Source: Eublepharis macularius
Taxonomy: Eukaryota > Chordata > Lepidosauria > Squamata > Eublepharidae
Assembly (NCBI RefSeq): GCF_028583425.1
Contig: NC_072800.1
Location: 8,135,001 to 8,199,000, forward strand
Direction of reading: 5' to 3'
Length of the DNA stretch: 64,000 bases
Part shown: piece by piece, positions 50,801 through 62,800 of the stretch
Numbering within the stretch: position 1 is the stretch's first letter
Layout of the letters: every line of letters begins with the position of its first letter
Program-made: the position numbers and the translations under genes
Notes under the pieces: generated by a model
Database searches by the model: none
Told to the model about the DNA's origin: nothing
The model's input: the letters and a program-made list of their open reading frames with translations, nothing else

Positions 50801-53800
50801 CATCTGCTTTTGAATGAAGGATCTTAAAGACCAAACCTGAAGAGGTTGGAGCAGAGCAGTTCACTTCAATTTCCAAAGATCTTGCCATTCAAACTAACTG
50901 TTTAGTGTACAAGCAAAGATCCTCACTCAGAGAAACAGCAGAGTCCTCAGTAAGGATCTGATACAAAATCTGAACCAACATCAGAGTCATTATCAGACTG
51001 TGTGGCAGAGTTCAACATCAGTTCTGGAGCAGTATTGTCTTCTGGAACCATAGTAGGAACCGATGAAGATTCTGCTTTACACCTTTGTTCCGAGTGAATC
51101 AGCACATAAGGGTCTTTGTCATGGAAAAAGTAATGAGTAGGCCAGTACATACCCGATGAACCTTCATATCCATATGCATAATAATGATCAGAGGAACCAT
51201 ACACTGAGTAATGGAACCGATGGTGTCTTTGATGATGAGCCAATTCCAGTTGATTGTTATTATCAGACAGAACCAAGGAATCTCTATGCCGTTCAGCAAG
51301 CTGCACCAGAGAAGGCGACAATGGGGAAATAGCTGTAGATGGTTCAATGACTTCAGGAATTTCACCCTCTGAGAGAGAAGGAACTGAACCAGAGCGATGT
51401 CTGGGAGATGGTGATGGGAGTTCTCAAAATCCTGGATGGACCTGATGGAACTGAGGTAGTTGGACCCAAAGAAGAGGATTTCTTTCTCTTATGTGACTTC
51501 AATGTTGAGCATTTATTGATATGCTTCGACTTGAGCTTAGCCTTTTTAGCAATTGGCCCTAACTGGCACCAAAGTGGAACTGACGATGAACACAGCTGGA
51601 ACTGACTGTTCTTTCTCAGTCACACCAGGTGCTGAACAGCCTGGTGGAACTGAGGAGGCCTGTCCTGGACACTGCAGTTCTTCATCTGCAGCACTGTGAC
51701 TGGGGTCAGTGGAGCCCTTCAGGGCTGACTCCCCAAAAGCCACTTTAAGTTGCAACACCCTTTCATGGCGTGCTTTGGGCATGAATTGGTTGCAGACTGC
51801 ACACTGCAAGGTGTCATGGCGTTTTCCCACATAAAAGAGGCACTGGTCCCATCTGATTGGGCCATCTTTGCCCCACAACGGGAACACTTCTTGAAGAGGG
51901 CCTTCAACATTATGGAACCTAAGGCTCTGATCTGCATACAGATCAATGGATCCAAGGCATGAATAAAGTAGACGGTCCTCCTTTAGTGGTGGCAAAAGAA
52001 GAACTGAGGGACGGAGCCACTCACCCCACCTTTTATAGCTGCACCTGGGGGGAAAGCGAGCGAAAAGGCTTGGAGAGCGTCTCATACCTCTAGGAGCTTT
52101 GGAATGTCCACAGATGGCTTGTGCATGTGCAGATCCTATGTGGGACTGGCACAGAAGACACGACAATAAATGTGCCCGAGCCTACACCTCCATCCATCAG
52201 ATTGCCACATACTGCTTTGAAAATTCTATGGAGATTCAAAAGCAACTTGTGAAAGCACCTCAGTGCCTCCTTGGATTCCAGATCATATTTATACATTAAA
52301 CATGCTCCAAGTTTGGAGACAATCACTTACTGAAAAGGGAAGTCACAGCACCTCTGAAAGTTAATCATATGATTTTGGGCGGGGGGTGGGGTATGTGGAA
52401 ATACAATGGTGAACAGGACACAACTCCTGGGAAGTTAAAACAAAAAAAAAAAAGATTTGTCACTTCTTAATACCACTCCACATACTATAGGATCTGAAGA
52501 ACAACTTTAGGCACCCTCTTGTACTAAGCTCATGGGCAAGGGGATGTGTGTGTGTGTGTGTCTGTGTGTGTCTGTGTGTGTGTGTGGCGGGTCCCTAATG
52601 CTCAAACCACTTTTTTTAAAAAATAATTTTTTTATTGAACATTTGTTGCAACACATAACTTACAAGTAACAAAAAAAACATCATTTCAAGTCAAGTCAAA
52701 AATCTAATGTACAGTACATTTTTAGCCCTGTATACATGAAAAACAACATTGATATAACCTCATGATAACACAATCATACTGTTAGTTTAATAGAACGAGA
52801 GGTAACCATTGTTTGTTATAACTTGAAAAATTTTTGAATTAGGCTGCAGATTGTTTTCTTCTATGTATTCCAAAAAGGGGAGCCACTTGTCAACAAGCCA
52901 CTTGTCTGTGAAATGTTCTGCATTTTGTATATCGTTACTTATTTTTTCTAAAATAAAGTGGTTCCAAACTTTGGAAAACCAAGTCTCAATTGTTGGTAGT
53001 CTTTTTGATTTCCATACTGTTGCTATGGTACTCTTAGCTGCAATAAAGAATGAAGCAACGAGTTCTTTCCTGGGTTTGGGGATGAGTAGATTTCCCCATA
53101 GGTCTAAAAAAATTATTTTCGGGTCAAAAGGAACTTCATAATTAGTGATGTCTTTAATTTTCATTAGTACCTCCTCCCAAAATTGTCTAATTTTTTCACA
53201 TTCCCACCAACAGTGAGCAAAGGTTCCTACCTCACCACAATTTTCCCAGCATTTTGGGGATGATCTAGTTGATATTAGTGCTAACTTTTTGGGAGTTAGG
53301 TACCATCTGTGTATCACCTTGAATGTTTGTAGTTTAGTTACAGTGACTTTTGAAGTGAATATACCGGATGACCATATATCATTCCAAACCTCTGAGGACT
53401 GTTCGATTGAGCAGTCTTTGCTCCAGCTATTTTGGCAGCTTAATTGTTTGTTTTCCACTGTGTTTAAAAGTATTTTATACCATTTAGCTATCATCCCCTT
53501 TTTTTTATATGAAGATGAATTTAAGATTTGTTCAAATTTTGTCAGAGGTTCTTTCATGATGTTCCTTAGTTTTATTTTCTCTGCCATGTGTGCAAGTTGT
53601 AAGTAGCTAAACCATTGTAGTTTTTGTTCCAATTTTCTCTCTATCTCTATTTTCTCTAATAGCCCTGACTTTGTGGCGATGTCAGTTAATCTGGTAACTT
53701 TTGCCTGTCGCAAAGTTAGGATGAGTGTTCGATCCCGCCCCGGTGAGAACCATTCTTGATTTAGAAATGTTGAGAATCTGGACAGTTTTGGGACAATTTT

Positions 53801-56800
53801 GGTCTTGATTTGATCCCACGTCTTTAATATGGACGGTATCACAAAACTGTTTTTGATACCTTGTGGTCTATTATTTGGTTTATTCCAAATTGCGTCTGTG
53901 ATGTCACAATGCTTTGAAAGGGGCTGTATGATCTTAATCCAATCCGGTTGGGAAGAATTGGATGTCATTTGCAAGAGGTTGACCAGTCTTGCTGCTGTTT
54001 GGTATAAAAATAAATCTGGGTAATTAAAGCCTCCTTTTGCTGATTTTCTCCTCATAGTAGTAAACGCAATTCTCAGATGTTTGTTTTGCCATAAAAATTT
54101 GTTGAGCAGAATTTGCCATTGAGCTATTTGTGATCTATTTATAGTGAGAGGGATCGCTCTAAACATATAAAGAAATTTTGGTAATATAAAGGCTTTTATT
54201 AAGTGAAATCTGTCATATCACGTGAGTTTCAGCTTATTCCAATTGGTAATGTCTGATTTAATTTGGTTTGTTAATTTGAGGTGGTTCAATTTTATCAGTT
54301 CTTTTAAATTAGAAGAGATTTTAACTCCTAAATATGTTAAGTGTGATGGAGACCATTGAAAATTATATAATTTGTTCATTTCTTGGATCATTTTGCCATG
54401 GATGTTAATAGCAAGGTAGTAGGATTTTGTTTGGTTTATTATTAATCCTGCTATTGCTCCGAATTTTGCAAGTAGGGATGAGAGATAGGACAGTGAATTT
54501 GATGGTTCAGACAGATATATCAACATGTCGTCCGCGAACAAGCTGATTTTGAATTCTGTTGAGTTAACAGTTATTCCTTTTATTTGATTGTTTTCTCTAA
54601 GGGCGGCTGCGAAGGGTTCTAGGGCTAATGCAAATAAGAGGGGAGATAAGGGGCAACCTTGCCTTGTGCCTCTTTTAATGTATATGTTTTCTGAGTGCAT
54701 GGCGTTTACCTTTATGTTTGCTATGGGTTGATGATAGATTGCCCTAATTATATTTAAAAATTTTTCTCCGAATTCCATATGTGACAGTGTTTTAAAGAGG
54801 TATGATGTTTCTACCGAATCGAAGGCTTTTTCGACGTCCAGTGATAACAGGATAGCTTCCACCTTGTTTTGGGTACAGTGGTCTATAAGGTTTAATGATT
54901 TATAAATGTTATCAGTAATGTCTATTTTTGGTATGAATCCTGATTGATCTGTGTGTATGTAATTGGATATAAATGTATTTAAACGATTCACTATGATGGA
55001 GGTGAAGATTTTATAATCATGGTTGAGTAATGATATGGGGCGGTAGGATGCTGCTTTCAGAGGGTCTTTTCCCTGTTTGTGAATTACAATGATGTCAGCT
55101 CTCTCCCAAGTAGGTGGCATTTTACCCTTGTCTAGAATCGCGTTGGCCAAATTAGTTAGGTGCGTTACTAATAAATTCATATATTTGTTGTAGAATTCTG
55201 CCGGATAACCGTCCGGCCCTGTAGTTTTATTATTTTTGGCATTTTTTATTGCATTTGTTGCTTCCTGAATGGTGACAGGTTTATCTAGAAGAATCCGATG
55301 AACTTCCTCTAGTTTCTTGAGGCTTTTTAATGAGTTCAGAAAATGGGTTATTTTAGATTGGTCGGGATTTTTTGAAGAGTATAATTGTGTGTAGAAGTCT
55401 TTAAAGACCTTAAGAATTGATTCTGATTTATACTGCATTACGTTTTTACTGTTATAGATTCTGTTAATAATATTTTGTGATCTCTTTTGTTTTACTTTAT
55501 ATGCTAAAATGCGAAGAGTTTTAGGTGAGTTAGACCAGTGTGTCTGCTTAATAGCTAACAGCTTTTTATATATCGTGTGGCTTTCCAAGGTTTCTAGGAT
55601 TTTTCTTTGTGTTAGGAGCTCTCTATATGTTTTTTTGCTACCTGTTAGTTTATGTTTGGTTTCTAAAGCCTTAATGTTACTTATTAACTCTTGCTTTTGT
55701 TTCAGTTTTTCTCTATTTATTTTAGCCGTAAGGGCTATTATGTGACCTCTGGTCACTGTTTTAATCGTGTCCCAGAGTATGTGCGCCCCAATTTCTTTAG
55801 ATTGGTTTTCCGTGATTGCTGTTTCTATTATTTTCCCAATTTCTTTAGTTGCATTTTGATTAAATAATAAGTGCTTTGGTAGGCACCATTGATTGCTGTT
55901 CTGTGTTTTGTCACCTAGGTTGAGTGTCATTGTTACCCATGCATGGTCTGAAATTGTGTTACTTCCTATTTCAGTTTCCTCTACTTTGTCTATAGTGGTA
56001 TTGGAGCTTAAAATGTAATCAATTCTTGTATATGTGTTGTGCCTTTGTGAAAAATAAGTGAAATCCTTTTCTCCTTCGTGGTAATGTCTCCATGTGTCTA
56101 TTAGATGGTATTTCTTTAGAATAGCTGCTAATTTCGTTGTTTTGTTTTTATTTTTTGTGTGTAGTTTGTTGAGGTTCGATTTGTCTAATTGGTGTTTTAT
56201 TATGTAGTTTAAGTCACCTCCAATTATCAGATCTCCTTCCTGGAATGTAGTTAACTTCTGCAATACTTCCTCTATAAAGTCTAATTGGTTTATGTTGGGA
56301 GCATATAACGAGGCTAGCGTGAGCTTGTGTTCCCCTATTTTCCCTTTGACAAAGATGTATCTACCTTTTTTGTCCTTAAGTGTTTTTGTTTGTTGAAATT
56401 GTAAGTGCTTTGTAATTAGGATGGCTACTCCCCTTGATTTGGAATTGCCAGTTGCGTGGTATTGTGCTTGCAACCACCTAGCTCTTAATGAATCTGTATT
56501 ATCATACCGCAAGTGGGTCTCCTGTAGAAAAATAACTTGTGCTCTAGTATGGGCTAAGTTCGAAATCACCCTCCTTCTTTTTATTGGGTTGCCTAAACCT
56601 CTGACATTAAAAGTTAAAACTTTGATTTTAGAACACATTTTTTACTTTAAGTTGTAATAATTACTAACACAACTTGTATCTTCTTAATTTGGTGCTGCAA
56701 TAAAGTTATTTAGGTGTTACCAGAATCACAATATTTTTTCCCTTAAATGATGTTTCAGAAATACTGTATTTAAACCACACTCATTAATATATAGATATTA

Positions 56801-59800
56801 TGTATTTAGTCCTTTTCTTTCTTCTTGTACTATGAACCTTACGGGTTTCGTAGAATTCAGTTCAGTTATACCACTTATACCCCTTCAGTTTCTTGTACTG
56901 GTTTGACTACTCACTGTATATGCACCCTGTACTATTCTTCTTCCCCCTCTTTCTGTCCTTCTTTCTATTTTTTATTTCCTTCCCTTGACTTTCTATCTTG
57001 TTGCAATCACTAACCTTCTTTATAATTGTCCTTTCCCCCTCCCCTTCCCTATAACCACCCTAACCCTCTTCCCTTTTCTTTACCCTCCTCCCTCCCCTTC
57101 TATGCTAATAAACTGTAGCAATGAACTATAAAATATAGATTTTTAATACGTTTTTTTTTACTTTTTACTTTATATTCTTTTTTCCCCTTTGTTTTCCTTA
57201 TTGATGAATTTACTAACTATATAAATCTATTTAGCTAATATATGCAACTAATTAACTATCCCAGCACCCTCCTCTTTCCCCCTTCCTCCCTCCCACCCTC
57301 CCTAAAACCACATTAATACTGTAATGAACTAAAAATACCACTTTATCAAATATATAACCAGTGTTCTGTTTTCCTACAAAGATTTGTTCGAATTTAGCTC
57401 TCTCAAACTGGTGAGTTAACTTCACTCACCGGTTGTGGAAGTCAGCCCCCCTCCTCATCCACTTATGAGAGCTAAATAAAACTATGTGAGCTATGTTAAG
57501 AGCCCCCCTCTCCTTCCCCCCAAAACCTCTGAGTTGTAACTCTATTTACAAAAGCACTACTTCAATCGGACCATAATATTAATGTCCATTTTACCGACTT
57601 GTTGAGAGACTGAAATATGAAGATTTAAGTGTCTCTAATGGGGATCTTGATCCCTTTCTGAGGAGATAGTACGTCAGTAGATTTCCTTTTCTGGTTTTGT
57701 TTGTTCGTCTCCATTGGTATTTCCAGCCCGACTGCGTTCGGTAGCTCTAGTCCCGTGTCGATGTCCGTTGCTATATATCTTTTGCCTTGGTGAAAGACCA
57801 TAAGTTTGCATTGATCTTGCCATTTATATCTTCTGTTCGCTCTTTGCAGAGTCTCAGAAATTGGTTTAAGTTCTCTTCTTTTGGAGAGCACTTCCTTCGG
57901 AAGATCGGCAAAAATATGTATCAGTTTGCCTTCACATTTGAATGATCCCCTTGCTCTGGCTTCTTCCATTATCTTCTTTCTTGTCCGTAGATCTGGTATC
58001 TCGACAATTATATCTCTTGGGCGATCTTTATTTTTAGTTTGGTGATAAGGTCCCACTCTGTAGGCTTTAGTGATGTAAGGGTAAATTCCTTCCTCAAGCT
58101 TTAATTGTTTAGCTAGCCAGTTGGCAATGAAGCTTGTGAGATCTGTGTTATACGTGTGTAGTTCATCTATCCCCCGTATCTTAATCTGATTTTGTCTGAC
58201 ATTCAGTTCAAGTTTCATTAGTCTGTCCTGTTGGTCTGTAATTATTTTTTGCATGTCGGTGACGTCTTGTTGAGCCTTCACACTCACCTCCATAGCTTTG
58301 TCGGCTTTATAATTAGCCGATTGTAAGTCTCGTTTTATGTCTGTGAGTTGTGCTGTGATCGGGTTAATGAGTTTGGCCATTTGATCTATAATATCTTGCT
58401 TTAGTTGTACTAGTTGGGGGTCTAGATGGTTAACTGGTAGATTTACCTCAGCGGTGCCTTCTTTTACGACGATTTCTGCCATTTTGTTCTCCTCCGCTCT
58501 GCTGTGCTCCCTCCCCGCCGGCTCTCCCGAAGCCGCGAAGAACGCCTGTAAGTCTTTCACCGCTTTCGGATTGTTTTTCTTTTTCTTGATGGAGTTTGTT
58601 AGCATTATTTTTCTCGACTTATTTCCCTTCATTGTGTATATTAGCGAGGTTTTGGGGTCGGGAGGGCTGGAGCGCTCTCAACATGCGTCCATTCCTCTCT
58701 GCTGCGATGCCACGCCCCCCCTCTCAAACCACTTTTGAAAGTCCCATGAAATTTTAAAGTTCTTTGCCATAAGACATGAAGTACTTCTAATTGAGAAATG
58801 CAAGACAGATACATTGAGGGCCAGCATGGGGTAGTGATTAGTGTTAGACTATGATCTGGCAGACCCAGGTTCAAATCCCACTCTGCTACAGAAGCTTGCT
58901 GGCTGATCTTGGGCCAGTCACATACTCTCAACCTAACATACCTCACTGAATTGTTCGAAGATAAAATGGAGAAGAGAACGACGTAAGCTTCTTTGGGTAC
59001 CCATATGGGAATCAAGGTGGAGTATAAATCAAGTAAATAAATAAAGGCCAGGATAGTTAAAAAGGAGCTTTTTTGATAAATGGGATACTCACTAAATTTG
59101 CTGATGATACCAAATTGGGAGAAGTGGCAAACGCCCAAGAAGATACAGTTAAAATTCAACAAGACCTGAATACTCTGGAGAAGTGGGCAGTTGTGAACAG
59201 GATGCAATCCAACATAGATAAGTGCACAGTATTACATCTGGGCCACAAAAATGTGAAGCACAAATACTGGATGGGGGATACACTTCTGGGTAGTAGTGTA
59301 AGCAAAAGAGATCTTGGAGTAAGAGTGGACTGTAAACTAAATATGAGCAGTCAGTGTGATGCGGTGGCAAAAAAGGCAAACTCAGTCTTGTATCAAAAGG
59401 GCCATTGCATCGAAATCGCAGGTCATAGTCCCTCTCTATACTGCCTTGGTCAGGCCACACCTGGAGTATTGTGTGCAGTTCTGGAGGCCTCACTTCAAAA
59501 AGGATGTGGCCAAAATCGAGAGGGTGCAGAAGAGAGCGACGAGAATGATCAGGGGTCTGGAGACTGAGCCCTACGAGGAAAGGCTGAGGGCCTTGGGAAT
59601 GTTTAGTTTGGAGAAAAGGAGATTGAGGGGGGGCATGATTGCTCACTTTAAATATTTGAAAGGCTGTCATTTGGAGGAGGGCAAGGAGCTGTTCCAGTTG
59701 GCATCAGAGGATAGGATTCGAAGCAACGGGCTTAACTTACATGCAGAAAGGTACCAGCTGGATATTAGGAAAAACCTTTTCACAGTCAGAGTAGTTCAAA

Positions 59801-62800
59801 GGTGGAATCAGCTGCCTAGGGAGGTGGTGAGCTCTCCTTCACTAGCAGTTTTGAAGAAGAGGCTGGATGAATATTTGTTAGGGATGCTTTAGGCTCATCC
59901 TGCATTGGGCAGGGGGTTGGACTAGAAGGTCTGTATGGCCCCTTCCAACTCTGTGATTCTGTGATATGTATCTCTATTGGAATACAGCATGTTTGAGGTG
60001 GTGCTCTAGATCCTGTGGCCAAGATTTTATTTCTTCTTTACAAAAGAAAACAAAGTACACAAAACAAAAGAAAACAAAAAAAGTCTGAATGTTTTAAGTA
60101 GCTTTCACTATAATCTAATATGGGTACTAAGAGCTGTACCTCCTTAATAGCCATTATGATCATTTGCTTACTTGCATAAAAACATGTTTATGAAACACAG
60201 AATGTTGGCTTTTCATAATGCTGCAGTAAGTTTACAGCTGTACTTGAAAAAGGAACCAACTGGAAACTGTTGTTACTACCCGTTTTTACAACAGTGAGTT
60301 TCTCAACATTTTACTGAGCTGAGCTTTCTTCTGCATGCCTTTCTTTCTTTCATGGTGCTTTCTTTAAAGCAAGCTTTTGCTCCCTGCTGTACTTGACAAG
60401 CAAACCAGTCTTCTATCATGTGCATGTAATAATCATAATGGGCTGAGATGGACTGAGGGAGTTTTGGCCCCACTCAATGCAAAAGTGCAAATCAGCACTC
60501 TGCTAGTTTGAATCCCACTACTGCCATGAACTCAGCAGGTGGCCTTAGGGATAATAACAACATTCAGGGAAATAGATACTGCAGGGAATGTTAGCAGAAA
60601 ATTTGAAAGCAACCATAAAGTTGAAATCTTTTAGAAATAAAGCATAACTAATTTACATGAAATGAATAGCAATGTGGACACTAGGGGTGTGCACAAAAAA
60701 ATGGGTAAATTCCAAAATTCCCTGCAGAGAAGATTAGCAACAGGGAAGAATTGGTAGATGAGATGAAGGTGGTGGGGACCTTAGGGGGAAGTGACCATGT
60801 CCTTCTTGAATTCCAGTTGCTGTGGGGAGCCAAGGAAGTTCGTAGCCAGACTCGTAGGTTAGATTTTCGTAGGGCCAACTTCGATGAACTCAGAGGCTTG
60901 ATGAGAGTCATTCCATGGGGGAATACAGGTACACAGTATCTTATTCCAGGACACCAAAATACTGGACAACACTTCCAACTACTTTGTCAGACTGCACAGG
61001 GAAGCCATTGAAATTCACAAGCATAAGCAAAACTTCAACAGGAAAGAAGAAACCTTAAGAATGAACAGAGCATGGTTTCCAGTTCTGAAAAACACCAGGC
61101 TAACAAAACACTCTACACCTGACAATAGCCCTGCAGAGAAGATTAGCACATCAAGCACCAATCCATATGCAAAAGAACCTCCTCAGGATACAGTGAAGCC
61201 TCCCGCCATTAGCATTCCACACCCTGGGAAACTCTTACAGAATGACTCAGCTCAGTCCCACCCCTCCTGAGTAGATATAAATGACCTGCCAACATCTTTT
61301 CCACACTGTGACACTGAGAGATCTCTGTCTTTTGGTGCTACACCTCTGAAGATGCCAGCCACAGCTGCTGGCGAAACATCAGGAACTACAATGTCAAGAC
61401 CACAGTAATACAGCCCAGAAAACCCACAACAACCAACAGTCCAAGGTACATCCCAATATCAAATTCTGCTTCCAAAGGCCTCAACAAGATGGTGTGGTCT
61501 ACTGTGTTGGAGACAGATTGAGGACAAGTAGCAATGAAGCATGGCCTTTGTCTACAATGAGGCAGAGGTCATCAACTAGAACCACTAGGGCTGTCTCTGT
61601 CCCACAACATGGCCTAAAACCAGACTGTAAAGGGTCCAAAGCATCAGAGTTGTTTGAGAAGGCCTTGAATTGGTCACTGCTGCTCTCTCAACCACTCTGC
61701 CCAGACAGGGCAGATTGGACACTGGGCAATAATTGCTTACTTCATTTTTGTCTGAGGATGGTTTTCAAAATAGTGGACAGATGAATGCCTGTTTGAGAGG
61801 CTGAGGGAAGGTGCCTTAAGTTAGTAACAGATTTATGATAGACATCAAGGACTCCTTTATGTAGTCTTCACAATATTTTAGTAGACAGGAAGGGCAAGGA
61901 TCCAGAGTACAAGTATTCTGTCAATATCCATCACTGCGACTGGGTCAAAATGATTCAGAAATGGACCAGAGGGTGTGTTAAGCATTACTTCTGCTTCATC
62001 TATGTTACATGTGACAGCAAGAATAGATTGTATTTGAGCTATTTTGTCAGTAAGAATCCTTGTAAAGGTGGTGCAGGCAATTGTGTGTTCTTGAACCAGC
62101 GAAAATTCAGATTTAGGGGTCAAAAGATGTTGAGATACATTAAATAGCCAGGATGGATGTGTTTTGGATGGTGCAAAGGCTGCAGAAAAGTAATTTTTCT
62201 TCGCTTCTATCACTGCTGCTTTATAAGTCTTGCAATGGGCTCTGTAGCATTATCTATCAGATTCAGCACAAGTGTTCCGCCAACGTCTTTCCACATGACT
62301 TCTAGCCCAGCTCTGTGGTGAACCATGGGGCTGGTTTCTGCTGCAAGGGATGGAGAGGCTGGCGAGGAGTGATCAACAGTTTGAATATTAATTGAAATTA
62401 ATGCCCCACCATCACACACAGATACTGGAATTTTAATGGCTTAAAACTAGGGAGGGATGGCCAACTCGACTTAAAGCAGCACACCTGCATTTGTATGTCA
62501 CAGATAACCCAAGTTACTTTCCAACTGAAATTATGCATAAGAGAAGGGGAAAGAGGGGTTTGCAGGCAAGTCTGGCAAATACACTCTGGCGTAAAGGCAA
62601 GGAAGACTAACATTTGAATGTAGTCCTAGAAATTATTAGCATCTGCACAGAAGTATCAGGTTGATTTAGTAATATAAATGAACGAATATCCACAATTTGA
62701 TAGATCAGTTTTGCTCACCTGACTGGAAGGGTCCTGTCACCTTTCCTTCGGTCCATTTCTCTCTGGGGAACAGGATACCATCGGAAATTCAACTTCCAAT

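Larger units (their letters stand above)
49351..52167 (-). mobile_element. DIRS-type element, short copy (gag-like region only)
   Basis: A fossil 2.8 kb element on the minus strand with inverted ends: GAGTGGTCTTCTGTGCAG at the left is mirrored by CTGTGCCAGTC-type sequence at the right, and matching TATA-containing segments lie at 49519-49565 and 52000-52045. The inside corresponds to the gag-like region of the fuller copy at 2931: [15 protein letters not shown] and [15 protein letters not shown] at 50888-50517, and the cysteine-rich head ([15 protein letters not shown]) near 51920. RT, RNase H and recombinase are absent. It belongs to a different subfamily, is broken and looks older than the copy at 2931. 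Confidence 0.8.
52615..58722 (-). mobile_element. L1-clade LINE (copy 2), full length, nearly intact
   Basis: A 6.1 kb element on the minus strand with a perfect 14 bp target duplication (CTCAAACCACTTTT at 52601-52614 and 58723-58736), a 3' AATAAA (TTTATT at 52631-52636) and a GC-rich 5' end. ORF1 is 58632-57625 and ORF2 is 56638-52787. The only defect seen in the two ORFs is one in-frame stop in ORF2. The inter-ORF spacer is about 986 bp, long for L1. It is the youngest full LINE in the window and lies antisense to nothing: it is in the same orientation as GALNT1. Confidence 0.95.

Noticed and set aside
38732-58722. One very large L1 locus
   Set aside because: The two L1 copies have separate 3' ends, separate ORF1s and different sequence; copy 2 has its own target duplications.
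58822-58900. tRNA gene
   Set aside because: A and B boxes are present but there is no full cloverleaf and the sequence continues into a SINE body and (AAAT)n tail.
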